In this document: piece after piece, positions 8,458 to 16,491 of the stretch
How the letters are laid out: each line of letters begins with the position of its first letter
Position numbering within the stretch: the stretch's first letter is position 1
NCBI RefSeq assembly: GCF_009905535.1
Contig: NZ_JAAALA010000037.1
Coordinates: forward strand, 1-36,869
Reading direction: 5' to 3'
Length of the DNA: 36,869 bases
From: Caulobacter sp. SLTY
Lineage (GTDB): Bacteria > Pseudomonadota > Alphaproteobacteria > Caulobacterales > Caulobacteraceae
Program-made: the position numbers and the translations under genes
The notes under the pieces: model-generated
Told to the model about the DNA's origin: nothing
What the model saw: the letters and a program-made list of their open reading frames with translations, nothing else
The model's database searches: none

Positions 8458-8472
8458 TTAATCGCGCCTTAA
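8458..8472. promoter_or_regulatory. CtrA binding site (TTAA-N7-TTAA) between flgB and fliO
   Basis: Perfect match to the full CtrA consensus: TTAA (8458-8461), seven bases TCGCGCC, TTAA (8469-8472), extended by a G on each side. It lies in the 85-base divergent gap between flgB and fliO. CtrA is the cell-cycle master regulator that activates early flagellar operons in Caulobacterales, so it may control both directions. Confidence 0.85.
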
Positions 8473-8496
8473 GTTTTGCCGGGCATTGGGTAGGAT
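8469..8496 (+). promoter_or_regulatory. Candidate fliO-fliP promoter
   Basis: The right half of the CtrA box provides a -35-like TTAAGT (8469-8474), followed after 16 bases by TAGGAT (8491-8496) as -10. The inferred start would be near 8503, about 16 bases before the fliO ATG. CtrA-dependent promoters often place the box over the -35 position. Confidence 0.45.
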
Positions 8497-8518
8497 CAGT
8501 CTCCCGGCGGCCGCCCCG

Positions 8519-8821
8519 ATGTATCTCCTGCAGACCCTGTTCGCCCTTCTCGTGACGCTCGGGCTGATCGGTCTGACCGCCGTGGCCTTGCGCCGTTTTG
8601 CCCCCGATGTGGTGGCGCGTCTGCAGGGCGCATCCAGCAAGGAGCGCCGCCTCAAGCTGGTCGAAACCCTGGTGCTGGACCCCACCCGCCGGCTGGTGCT
8701 GGTGCGCCTCGACGATGAGGAACGACTGATTCTGCTCGGTGAAGGCCGCACCCTGGAAACCCTCAAGACGCCCAGAGCCGCCAAAAGTCCGGCGCGCAAG
8801 ACCCCCGCGGAGACCGCCTGA
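8519..8821 (+). CDS. fliO: Flagellar export component FliO
   Basis: A 100-residue FliO/MopB-type protein with one N-terminal TM helix (LLQTLFALLVTLGLIGLTAVALRRF) and a small basic cytoplasmic domain (RRLKLVETLVLDPTRRLVLVRLDDEERLILLGEG). FliO helps assemble FliP in the export gate. I chose the ATG at 8519; the frame is open from TTG 8486 but that lies over the promoter. Its TGA overlaps the fliP ATG (TGATG at 8819-8823), which fits coupled expression. Confidence 0.85.
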   Translation: MYLLQTLFALLVTLGLIGLTAVALRRFAPDVVARLQGASSKERRLKLVETLVLDPTRRLVLVRLDDEERLILLGEGRTLETLKTPRAAKSPARKTPAETA

Positions 8822-9597
8822 TGGCCCCCGGACGCAAGACCCCCTACGGCCGCTACGTCGGGCTCGCCCTGCTGCTCGGCGTGGCCATCGCCATGCCAGG
8901 CGTCGCTGCCGCCCAGGCGGTGAACATCGACCTGGGCACAGGCGCCGGCCTGACCGAGCGGGTGGTCCAGCTGGTCGGACTGCTGACCGTCCTGTCGCTG
9001 GCCCCATCGATCGTGATCATGACGACCAGCTTCGTGCGCATCGTGGTGGTGCTGGGCCTGCTGCGCACGGCGCTCGGCCTGCAGCAGAGCCCGCCCAACG
9101 CCGTGCTGATCAGTCTGGCGCTGTTCCTCACCGCGATCGTCATGGCCCCGACCTTCCAGAAGTCCTACGACGAAGGCATCCGCCCCCTGCTCGACCAGCA
9201 GGTCGAGCTGCCGCAGGCCTTCGACGCCGCCTCGGCCCCGGTGAAGACCTTCATGCTCAGCCAGGTCGACCGCGACGACCTCGCCCTCTTCGTCCGCCTC
9301 TCCAAGATCCCCCGCCCGGCGACCATCCAGGAGACCCCCCTGCGCGTGGTCACCCCGGCCTTCATGATCAGCGAGTTGAAGCGCGCCTTCGAAATCGGCT
9401 TCTTGCTGTTCGTCCCCTTCTTGGTCATCGACCTGGTGGTGGCCAGCGTGCTGATGAGCATGGGCATGATGATGCTGCCCCCCGTGGTCATCAGCCTGCC
9501 CTTCAAGCTGATCTTCTTCGTGCTGGTCGACGGCTGGCGACTGGTGGCCGGCAGCCTGGTCGAGAGCTTCATCCCCGGCGCCGGGGGCGGAGGCTAG
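8821..9597 (+). CDS. fliP: Flagellar export gate protein FliP
   Basis: A 258-residue FliP, core of the type III export gate in the inner membrane. It has a signal peptide (about 1-32, cleavage near AAAQA), the conserved block LSLAPSIVIMTTSFVRIVVVLGLLRTALGLQQSPPN, the motif ALFLTAIVMAPTF, and the C-terminal FMISELKRAFEIGFLLFVPFLVIDLVVASVLMSMGMMMLPP. Its stop overlaps the convergent TPR gene's stop within the CTAG at 9594-9597. Confidence 0.97.
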   Translation: MAPGRKTPYGRYVGLALLLGVAIAMPGVAAAQAVNIDLGTGAGLTERVVQLVGLLTVLSLAPSIVIMTTSFVRIVVVLGLLRTALGLQQSPPNAVLISLALFLTAIVMAPTFQKSYDEGIRPLLDQQVELPQAFDAASAPVKTFMLSQVDRDDLALFVRLSKIPRPATIQETPLRVVTPAFMISELKRAFEIGFLLFVPFLVIDLVVASVLMSMGMMMLPPVVISLPFKLIFFVLVDGWRLVAGSLVESFIPGAGGGG

Positions 9598-12521
9598 CCC
9601 TTCGCCGGTCCAGCCCGTTCCGCCGGGCCCTTCGCCGTTCCCACCGGGGCCGGCTTCTCGCGGAACTTCTGCTTCATCTTGGCGACCCAGCCGTTGAAGG
9701 CTTCCGAGTCGGCGACCGAACGGCCGAAGTCGGCGGTGGTCAGGCGGCCGTCGTCCATGTCGGCGAAGGCGACCTTGAGGGCTTCGGGGTTGCGAGCGGC
9801 GTCGAACAGCGGGCTGTAGCGCTCGCGCATGCGAGCCAGGGCGGGCTCGTCTCCGGCCAGGCTGTAGGCGACGCCGGCGCGAAGCAGGCGGCCTTCCTCG
9901 TCGGAACGCAGGGGCAGCGGGCTCTTCCAGCGATCGCCCAGCTGGCGTTCGAACATGTCGCCGGCCAGGGGCCAGTCACGGGCTTTCCAGGCGATCTCGG
10001 CGCGGATGTCTGTCGCTTCGGGCGAGGCGTCGGTCTCGATCACCTCAAGGGCGGCGTCCAGGCGGCCCAGACCCATCAGGGCGCGGGCGGTGATGATCCG
10101 GCGCTCGGCGTTGAGGGCCGGCGGCAGCACCGTGGTGCGGCTGCTGTTGATGGTGACCAGCGCCTGCTCCGGCTGGCGGTTCATCAGGTAGATCAGGGCC
10201 AGGTCAGTGGCGACCTGGGCCTTGGGCACGCCGTCGAGGCGGTTTTCAACCTGGTATTTCAACAGCTCGGCGGCCTGGTCGAGCAGGTCCACATCGACCA
10301 GCCGGCGGACCATGTTGCGGACCATCCGGTCGCCTTCGGCCCCGATCGGGGTGAGATCCTTGAAGTCGTTGTAGAGACCGAGCGCCTGGATCGGCTCCAG
10401 CCCGTCGGCGAGGCCGTCGAGGAACAGGGCGCGGAAGGCGGCGGCCAGGTCGTTCTGCAATTCCACCGAGGCCGGCAGGTCGGGCAGCCGCACCCCCGCC
10501 GAGCGCCAGGCCTCAAGGCCCTCGCGGTAACGGCCCTGGCTCATGTAGAGCTTGCCGAGCAGGCGGACGGTCTCGATCTCGGTGGCGTCGCCGCGCCAGC
10601 GGTAGCGCAGGCCGTCGAACACGGTGACCGCCGCAGCCGGGGTGATCTTTCCCTGGTCGAGCTTGATCTGGGTGGCGCGCAGGGTGGCCGGCGCGGCGTA
10701 CTGCTCCAGCGGCGCCTTGGCGATCAGTTCATAGACGGCGAGCGCCTTGTCCGTCTCGCCCTTGGCCTCGAGGAGGCGGGCCTCCATCAGCCGGTTGGCA
10801 AGCTCCTCGGCCTGGGGGATGCCCGGCACGGCGGCGCGGCGCAGGCAGTCCTGGGCGGCGGCATAGTCGCCAAGGGCGATGGCGGCCTCGGCGTCGGCCC
10901 GCATGAACCGCGCCTGCCACAGCGGCGGGAACAGCTCCATGGCCCGCGCCGCCTGGCCGAACTTGGCCCGGGCGCCGGCCCAGTCGGCCTGTTTGGCGGA
11001 GATATAGCCGCGCCAGGCGGCGCTGGCCGGATCGTCGGCCAGCACGGCGACCGAGAGGTCGGTGTCGGCCTCCTTCAGCCGCCCGGCCATCACCCGCGCG
11101 GCACCGCGCAGGCCGCGAAACTCGGCGTCGCCCATCAGAGTCTCGCGCGAGCGGCCGGCGGCGTTCATCACCCCGATGGCCTCATAGGACAGCTCGCTGC
11201 CGACCAGGAAGCGGGCCAGGGCCATGCGCGCCTCGGTCGGCGCGTCCTTGCCCTTGTTGGTTTCCTCGGCCGCCTCGGCAAGCAGCTGCTCATAGCGGGC
11301 TATAAAGTTGGTGTCGCCCAGCTTGGCCCATTCGCCGTCGATCATGCCAGGCATCGAGGCCTTGGCCGGAGCGCCGAGGATGGCCGCCGTCTGCGCCTTG
11401 TCGGCGGCCCAGCTGGGCGACAGAGCCAGGCCGTCGGCCTTGCCGATCCGCACCAAGTCGCCCTCGACCGCCACGCCCAGGCCCGGAGCATAGCTCTCGA
11501 TGGCCAGGCCATGCAGGGTCGGAAGCAGGGCCAGGTCGACGAAGTCGCGCCGCTGGCTGAGGCCCTTGTTGGGGGCCAGGGCCGGGACGACGGCGAGGCG
11601 GTCGCCCACCGCCGGGTCATCGACCCAGACCATACGGCCGGCGCCAGCCATCGTGGCCGTCAGGCCGGCCTGGGCGCTTTCGCTGTCGCGGCTGACCGTG
11701 ACGGCGCCGCCGCCGGTCTGGTCGCGGCCAGCGGGAGGACCCGCGCCCAGGGCGATGGTCCAGCTTGATCCCTCCCCCGCCACGGTGACCGGGGTGGACC
11801 GCGGCACCACAAGGCGCACAGCGGCGTAGTCCTTGCCGGAGACGGCCTGGACCTTGCGATAACGATCCCCACCCTTGGGCAGCCTGGCGACGTCGAGCTT
11901 GCCGGGTGCGTCGAACACCACCCAGACCGCTTCGCCTCGCCGGAACACGGCGGCGCCCAGCGGGGCGCGCCAGTCAAACCGCAAGCGGGTCTGGGAGGCG
12001 CTAACGTCGGCCGTGACTGGCACCACCCCGCCGACCGGCGTCGGATCGGCCCTGGCGGGCGGCGGCGGACCAGAGGCGACCTTCGGTTCAGCCGGGGCGG
12101 TCGGAAGCGGCGCGGCGGGCGCTTCCTTCCTCTTGAAAAGATTGACGAATGTCGCGCCGTCGGACTGGCCGACCTTGGCGTCCGCGTCGTCAGTCAGGGT
12201 GAGGGCGAGTTCGAGGACCCCGCCGACATGCCGTTCCTCGACCGACTTCAGCCATTGCGGCGGGGCGGCTTTCAGCAGGGCGATATCGGGCTTGGCGTCG
12301 CGGCTGAAGCGCAGGGTGAGGACCTGGCCGTCACGCTTGGTGGTGACCCGCGCGCCGCCGGCCCACTGGAATTCTATCCGGGTAAAATCCCGGGCCTGGG
12401 CCACGCGCACATCCAGCGCCGGCCGGGCCGCCACGGCGGGGACCGCATAGCCGGCCGGAACGGCGACGCCTGCGATGCAGGCGACCGCAACGCCGGTGCG
12501 GAGGACCCGGCGCAGGCTCAT
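9594..12521 (-). CDS. Large exported TPR-type protein at the end of the fliL-fliM operon
   Basis: 975 residues with an N-terminal signal peptide (MSLRRVLRTGVAVACIAGVAVPAGYAVPAVAA). Residues 35-330 hold beta-rich modules (e.g. DFTRIEFQWAGGARVTTKRDGQVLTLRF, and a second similar block LRFDWRAPLGAAVFRRGEAVWVVF). About 400-930 is an alpha-helical TPR-like array (repeated A-x(7)-G pairs such as FRGLRGAARVMAGRLKEADTDLSVAVLADDPASAAWRGY). It should be periplasmic. It follows the MotE-type gene by 1 base and is the last gene of the fliL-fliM operon. A role in stator or flagellar assembly is inferred from the operon alone. Confidence 0.8.
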   Translation of the reverse strand: MSLRRVLRTGVAVACIAGVAVPAGYAVPAVAARPALDVRVAQARDFTRIEFQWAGGARVTTKRDGQVLTLRFSRDAKPDIALLKAAPPQWLKSVEERHVGGVLELALTLTDDADAKVGQSDGATFVNLFKRKEAPAAPLPTAPAEPKVASGPPPPARADPTPVGGVVPVTADVSASQTRLRFDWRAPLGAAVFRRGEAVWVVFDAPGKLDVARLPKGGDRYRKVQAVSGKDYAAVRLVVPRSTPVTVAGEGSSWTIALGAGPPAGRDQTGGGAVTVSRDSESAQAGLTATMAGAGRMVWVDDPAVGDRLAVVPALAPNKGLSQRRDFVDLALLPTLHGLAIESYAPGLGVAVEGDLVRIGKADGLALSPSWAADKAQTAAILGAPAKASMPGMIDGEWAKLGDTNFIARYEQLLAEAAEETNKGKDAPTEARMALARFLVGSELSYEAIGVMNAAGRSRETLMGDAEFRGLRGAARVMAGRLKEADTDLSVAVLADDPASAAWRGYISAKQADWAGARAKFGQAARAMELFPPLWQARFMRADAEAAIALGDYAAAQDCLRRAAVPGIPQAEELANRLMEARLLEAKGETDKALAVYELIAKAPLEQYAAPATLRATQIKLDQGKITPAAAVTVFDGLRYRWRGDATEIETVRLLGKLYMSQGRYREGLEAWRSAGVRLPDLPASVELQNDLAAAFRALFLDGLADGLEPIQALGLYNDFKDLTPIGAEGDRMVRNMVRRLVDVDLLDQAAELLKYQVENRLDGVPKAQVATDLALIYLMNRQPEQALVTINSSRTTVLPPALNAERRIITARALMGLGRLDAALEVIETDASPEATDIRAEIAWKARDWPLAGDMFERQLGDRWKSPLPLRSDEEGRLLRAGVAYSLAGDEPALARMRERYSPLFDAARNPEALKVAFADMDDGRLTTADFGRSVADSEAFNGWVAKMKQKFREKPAPVGTAKGPAERAGPAKG

Positions 12522-12522
12522 G

Positions 12523-13317
12523 TCAGCCCGCTTTCGCCGGCGGCGTGGCCGGGGCCTTGGCGGGCGGGGCGGTCTTGGGAGCGCCGGCCAGTTTCTGCGC
12601 CGGGGAAGCGGCGGGCGGGGCGGCGGCGGTCTGGACCGGCTCCGGCGCCAGCGCCTGTTTGCCCGCCAGGACGGCGGCGTTCTGGGTGAAGCGCTTGGCC
12701 AGGGCCTCGGTGATCTGCTTGGCCTCGGCCGGCGGCATCTGGGCCAGGATGGCGGCCAGGGTCCGCTCCTTCATCTTCGAGGCGATGGGCAGGCGTACGC
12801 TGTCGTCGAGCACCCGGAACTGCGCCGCGGCGTCCTTGGCCTTCATGGCCGAGAACACGGCCACCAGCCGGTTGATCTCCTGCTCCTGCTGGGCGTCAGC
12901 CTGACCCAGGAGGGTCTTGATGTCGCCCTTCAGGGTGTCCAGCGACTTGAACTTGGCGTCCAGCTTGGCCTCGGCGGCGGCGATCAGCTGCAGCTGCACG
13001 TCGAAGCCCTGCTCCTGGGCGTCCAGCTGGCCCCGGCGGTCGCCGAGGTTCTGCAGCATGCGCAGTTCGGACGGTGAAAGACCGGCCTCCTTGGCCAGTT
13101 CAGCCGCGGTCGGCGCGCAGACGGCCGCCGGCTTGGCGGCCAGGGCGGCCGGGGTGTCGGTCTTGGGCGTCTCGGCCTTGGCGGGCGCGCCCTCGGCGAA
13201 GGCCTTCGCGCCGGTGAACAGCTTTGGGATGGTGTCGGCGCCGGCCGCGAAGTTTATGGCCAGGACCCCGGCCACGGCGACGCCGGCCAGGGGCAGGATG
13301 CGGGGGATACGGCTCAC
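12523..13317 (-). CDS. MotE-like stator chaperone (MgtE_N-like domain)
   Basis: 264 residues with an N-terminal membrane or signal segment (ILPLAGVAVAGVLAINFAAG), a coiled coil (about 85-150: DRRGQLDAQEQGFDVQLQLIAAAEAKLDAKF), then an MgtE N-domain-like helical block (VFSAMKAKDAAAQFRVLDDSVRLPIASKMKERTLAAILAQMPPAEAKQITEAL, about 153-205). A Pro/Ala-rich tail follows. This architecture matches MotE of rhizobia, a periplasmic partner of MotC/stator function. It overlaps the upstream DUF6468 gene by 4 bases (ATGA). Confidence 0.8.
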   Translation of the reverse strand: MSRIPRILPLAGVAVAGVLAINFAAGADTIPKLFTGAKAFAEGAPAKAETPKTDTPAALAAKPAAVCAPTAAELAKEAGLSPSELRMLQNLGDRRGQLDAQEQGFDVQLQLIAAAEAKLDAKFKSLDTLKGDIKTLLGQADAQQEQEINRLVAVFSAMKAKDAAAQFRVLDDSVRLPIASKMKERTLAAILAQMPPAEAKQITEALAKRFTQNAAVLAGKQALAPEPVQTAAAPPAASPAQKLAGAPKTAPPAKAPATPPAKAG

Positions 13318-13799
13318 AGGCGGCCTCCGGGAATGGCGCGCAGACGGCTGGGAAGCGCCTCGGGCTCGAACAGGTCGTCATCGATACGGGCCCGCGAACG
13401 GGCGGTGGTCTGGGGCTCGAAGCGGGCGGGCAGCTGTCGCTCGCGCGCCTGCGGCAGCGGGCGATCCAGCCAGTCGTCTTCGCGGCTGGGAGCGGTGGCG
13501 GTCGAGGCCGGGCGGCGCGGGCGCTCCAGCACCGCCTTGTCCAGGTGGTCGGCCAGGGCCTGGGCCGCCTCGATGCGGGCGGCCAGGTGGGCCTCGGCCT
13601 CCTGGGTGGCTTCGCGCAGGGTGGCGAGGCCGGCCTGAGCGCGGGCGGCGGCAAGGTCGAGCTCGCCGACCGCCTTGGCGAAGTTCTCATGGCCGTCGCG
13701 CAGACGCTTCAGCTGCCGCTCGAGCCGCCAGCCGAAGACCATGGCCGCGATCAGGAGCACGCCCAGCAGTATGTTCATGGAAATCGCCACGATGCTCAT
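13314..13799 (-). CDS. DUF6468-type bitopic membrane protein of the flagellar operon (PflI-position)
   Basis: 161 residues with one N-terminal TM helix (MNILLGVLLIAAMVFGW), then a coiled coil rich in Ala/Glu/Leu (about 28-100) and an Arg/Pro-rich C-terminal tail. In Alphaproteobacteria this family lies directly after fliM. From memory, the C. crescentus gene at this position is pflI, needed for flagellar positioning; I keep that as inference. It overlaps fliM (ATGA, 13796-13799) and the MotE-like gene (13314-13317). Confidence 0.75.
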   Translation of the reverse strand: MSIVAISMNILLGVLLIAAMVFGWRLERQLKRLRDGHENFAKAVGELDLAAARAQAGLATLREATQEAEAHLAARIEAAQALADHLDKAVLERPRRPASTATAPSREDDWLDRPLPQARERQLPARFEPQTTARSRARIDDDLFEPEALPSRLRAIPGGRL

Positions 13800-14896
13800 G
13801 TCAGCCTCTTCTGGACGGCGGCCTTGGCGGCCTGATCGAGAGGCGCTTCACAGCGCACCGCGATGTGGTGGTTGCGACGGCCCATGCGGCCGCGCGTCAG
13901 GGGGATCGAACCGGCCCGCAGCTCGACCAGGCTGTCGCCGGTGGCGTTGAGCATCAGGGTGTCGCCGACCTTCAGGCCGAGCACCTTACTGAGGGGCGCC
14001 TGCTGTTCGTCGAGCACGGCGCGGACTTCCATCTGGGTGGTCCACAGCTCGGTGGCCAGGTGGCTTTCCCAGATGTTGTCGCGGCCGAACTTCTCGCCCA
14101 TGAACTGCTGCAATAGCATCTTCCGGATGGGCTCGAGGGTGGCATAGGGCAGCAGCAGCTCGATGCGGCCGCCCCGGTCTTCCATGTCGATACGCAGCTT
14201 GACCAGGATGGCGGCGTTGGCCGGACGGGCGATCGCGGCGAAACGGGGGTTGGTCTCCAGTCGGTCGAGCACGAAGTTGACCGGGGTCAGGGGCTCGAAC
14301 GCCGCCTTGGCGTCGGCCAGCACCACCTCGACCATCCGCTGGACCAGCACCCGCTCGATGGTGGTGTAGGGCCGGCCCTCGATGCGCATAGCCGCTGTGC
14401 CGCGGCGCCCGCCCAGCAGCACATCGACGATCGAATAGATCAGGTTGGAATCGACCGTCAGCAGGCCGTAGTTGTCCAACTCCTCGGCCCGGAACACCGA
14501 CAGGATGGCCGGCAGCGGGATCGAGTTGAGGTAGTCCCCAAAGCGGATCGAGCTGATGTTGTCGAGGCTGACCTCGACGTTGTCGCTGGTGAAGTTGCGC
14601 AGGGAGGTGGTCATCAGCCGCACCAGGCGGTCGAAGACGATCTCTAGCATCGGCAGGCGCTCATACGACACCAGCGCCGAGTTGATGATCGCCCGGATGC
14701 CGGTGCGCTCGCCCCCATCGTCATCCGACAGGTCGAACCCCAGCAGGCTGTCGATCTCATCCTGGTTTAGGATTCGCTCGGAGCCGATCAGACCGTCGGC
14801 CTCGCCCCCGCCGCCCCACTCGGGCGCGCCGGCGCCATCGGCGTTGGTCGCCGCCCACTGGGCCAGAGCCTCCTGATCTTCGGTGTCTTCAGCCAT
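13796..14896 (-). CDS. fliM: Flagellar motor switch protein FliM
   Basis: 366 residues. The N-terminal CheY-P docking motif ILNQDEIDSLLGFD is at about 42-55, preceded by an acidic, Gly-rich leader. The middle CheC-like domain includes RLVRLMTTSLRNFTSDNVEVSLDNISSIRFGDYLNSIP. The C-terminal FliN-like domain has VRAVLDEQQAPLSKVLGLKVGDTLML. This is a C-ring component. The 25-base gap to fliL and 4-base overlap with the next gene make one operon. Confidence 0.97.
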   Translation of the reverse strand: MAEDTEDQEALAQWAATNADGAGAPEWGGGGEADGLIGSERILNQDEIDSLLGFDLSDDDGGERTGIRAIINSALVSYERLPMLEIVFDRLVRLMTTSLRNFTSDNVEVSLDNISSIRFGDYLNSIPLPAILSVFRAEELDNYGLLTVDSNLIYSIVDVLLGGRRGTAAMRIEGRPYTTIERVLVQRMVEVVLADAKAAFEPLTPVNFVLDRLETNPRFAAIARPANAAILVKLRIDMEDRGGRIELLLPYATLEPIRKMLLQQFMGEKFGRDNIWESHLATELWTTQMEVRAVLDEQQAPLSKVLGLKVGDTLMLNATGDSLVELRAGSIPLTRGRMGRRNHHIAVRCEAPLDQAAKAAVQKRLT

Positions 14897-14921
14897 GAGC
14901 CAACGCCCAACCGCCCGAGGG

Positions 14922-15524
14922 CTAGTTGATCAGCATCTCCTCGATCAGCACCGCGTTCACCTTGGAGGGCGCGACGAGCAGGTTGACCCGGCGCAGGATC
15001 TCCATCCGCAGCTGATAGCTGCCTTGGCTGCCCGACAGGTCCTCGGGCCGCATTTCCCGCAGGAAGGTTTGGAACATGTCGTTCATGCGCGGCATCGCCG
15101 GGTCGAGCTCCTCGACCAGCTGATCGTCGGGTAGCTCCAGGGTCAGCTTCAGCTTGAGGAAGGTCGCCCGCCCGTCGGCGGTCTGCATGTTCACCACGAT
15201 GTCAGGCAGGGTGTAGAAGACCACGCCGTCGGGGCCTTCCTTGACCGTCGCCGCGCCGGGCTCAGCCTTGCCGCCCTTGCCGCCCTCGCCTTCCTTCTTC
15301 TTTTTCTTCGGTTTTTCCTTGGCCTCGGCATGCTCGGCGTCAGGCTTGGGCTTCAGAAACATGAAGTAGGCGCCGGCCCCACCGCCGCCCAGCACGGCGA
15401 GCGCCGCCACGCCGGCGATGATCAGCACCATCAGCTTCGGCTTCTTCTTGGCCGGAGCCTCGCCGTCGACGCCTTCGGCGCCCTCGGGGGGCGCTTCAGC
15501 TTCCTTGGCCTTGTCCTTCGACAC
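14922..15524 (-). CDS. fliL: Flagellar basal body-associated protein FliL
   Basis: About 200 residues: cytoplasmic acidic/Ala-rich tail, one TM helix (about 32-53, LMVLIIAGVAALAVLGGGGAGAYF), a Lys-rich linker (EKPKKKKKEGEGGKGGK), then the FliL periplasmic domain (VFYTLPDIVVNMQTADGRATFLKLKLTLELPDD). It stabilises stators. I chose GTG at 15524 (SKDKAKEAEAP) because upstream residues belong to the promoter region; the frame is open to 15617. First gene of the fliL-fliM operon. Confidence 0.88.
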   Translation of the reverse strand: MSKDKAKEAEAPPEGAEGVDGEAPAKKKPKLMVLIIAGVAALAVLGGGGAGAYFMFLKPKPDAEHAEAKEKPKKKKKEGEGGKGGKAEPGAATVKEGPDGVVFYTLPDIVVNMQTADGRATFLKLKLTLELPDDQLVEELDPAMPRMNDMFQTFLREMRPEDLSGSQGSYQLRMEILRRVNLLVAPSKVNAVLIEEMLIN

Positions 15525-15553
15525 CTGCTCGCCGCTCTCTGTAATTCGCGCGT

Positions 15554-15580
15554 GAATCCTTAGTGGGGCGAGTTGGTTAA
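15554..15580 (-). promoter_or_regulatory. Candidate fliL promoter elements (CtrA half-site, GANTC)
   Basis: On the minus strand a TTAACC half-site (15580-15575) lies 51 bases upstream of the fliL GTG, followed by CTAAGG (15564-15559) that resembles a -10. A GAATC (CcrM GANTC) site lies at 15554-15558. In C. crescentus fliL is an early gene under CtrA. Only one good half-site is present here, so this is tentative. Confidence 0.35.
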
Positions 15581-15646
15581 GGATGGGTGTGCGTGGGTCC
15601 ATCGCGGCGCCCGGCAATATTCGCCGCCCAGCGGGCGTTAACCTTC

Positions 15647-15659
15647 TTATTTGCTGATT
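15647..15659 (-). promoter_or_regulatory. Candidate IHF site upstream of flgF
   Basis: On the minus strand the sequence AATCAGCAAATAA matches 12 of 13 positions of the IHF consensus WATCARNNNNTTR. It lies in the most AT-rich part of the gap, about 20 bases upstream of the sigma-54 -24 element. Sigma-54 flagellar promoters in Caulobacter are assisted by IHF. Confidence 0.45.
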
Positions 15660-15677
15660 TTATTCATGTTTTCGACT

Positions 15678-15693
15678 TGGCCCGAGGCTTGCA
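15678..15693 (+). promoter_or_regulatory. Sigma-54 promoter of the flgF operon
   Basis: TGGCCC-GAGGC-TTGCA matches the -24/-12 consensus TGGCAC-N5-TTGC at nine of ten bases, with the correct 5-base spacer. The flgF start is 53 bases downstream of the element. flgF is a late, sigma-54/FlbD-type operon in Caulobacter, which agrees. Confidence 0.85.
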
Positions 15694-15745
15694 GGTTCAC
15701 CTTGCCGAGCGACGTCGGGTCGCGGGGATTAACGGAGGGCCGCCC

Positions 15746-16477
15746 ATGGACAACACGCTGTACATCAGCCTGTCGCGCCAGATGACCCTGCGCCGCGAAA
15801 TGGATGTCATTGCCAACAACATCGCCAACGCCGACACGACCGGCTTCAAGGTCGAGTCGCTGATGGTCCGGACCGAGGCCCAGGCTCCGGCCCGGATGAC
15901 CGACGGCGGCAAGGTCAAGTTCGTGCTCGATGACGGTGTCGCCCGCGACTTTACCCAGGGCTCACTGCGCCAGACCGGCGGCGATTTCGACCTGGCCATC
16001 GAGGGCAAGGGCTTCTTCCAGGTCACCACCGAGGACGGCGACCGGTTCACCCGCGACGGTCGCTTCACGCTGTCGCCGGACGGCAAGCTGACCACCCAGG
16101 CCGGCGATCCGGTGATGGGCGACGGCGGCGAGATCGTGCTGGACATCGCCCGCGGCCCGGTGGCCATCGCCGCCGACGGGACGATCAGCCAAGCCGGGGA
16201 GCGGGTCGGCAAGGTGCAGGTCTTCCTGTTCGAGGACCGCTCGGTCCTGGCCAAGGACCAGAACAATCTCCTGAAGAACACCTCCAATGAGGCCCCCGTC
16301 GCCGACACAGCCAGCCGGGTTCGGCAGGGGATGCTGGAGGGAAGTAACGTCAATCCGATCCTGCAGATCACCCGGATGATCGAGGTCAGCCGCGCCTACG
16401 AAAGCGTGGTCCGCACCATGGAAAACACCTCCGACCTGTCCCGGCGCGCCGTCGAGCGCCTGGGCCGGGTCGCTTAA
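15746..16477 (+). CDS. flgF: Flagellar basal-body rod protein FlgF
   Basis: 243 residues. The N-terminal rod motif MTLRREMDVIANNIANADTTGFK (13-35) and C-terminal VNPILQITRMIEVSRAYESVVRTMENTSDLSRRAVERLG are present, with the hook/rod core motif FDLAIEGKGFFQV in between. I chose the ATG at 15746, which has GGAGG 7 bases upstream; an earlier in-frame start at 15587 lies upstream of the sigma-54 promoter. First gene of flgF-flgG-flgA-flgH. Confidence 0.96.
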   Translation: MDNTLYISLSRQMTLRREMDVIANNIANADTTGFKVESLMVRTEAQAPARMTDGGKVKFVLDDGVARDFTQGSLRQTGGDFDLAIEGKGFFQVTTEDGDRFTRDGRFTLSPDGKLTTQAGDPVMGDGGEIVLDIARGPVAIAADGTISQAGERVGKVQVFLFEDRSVLAKDQNNLLKNTSNEAPVADTASRVRQGMLEGSNVNPILQITRMIEVSRAYESVVRTMENTSDLSRRAVERLGRVA

Positions 16478-16491
16478 GGGAGTACGAGTAG

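Noticed and set aside
8739..11768. Long plus-strand open frame (about 1009 codons) across fliP and the TPR gene
   Set aside because: It is Arg/Gly/Pro-rich with no domain and is antisense or out-of-frame to well-supported genes; long stop-free frames are expected at high GC.
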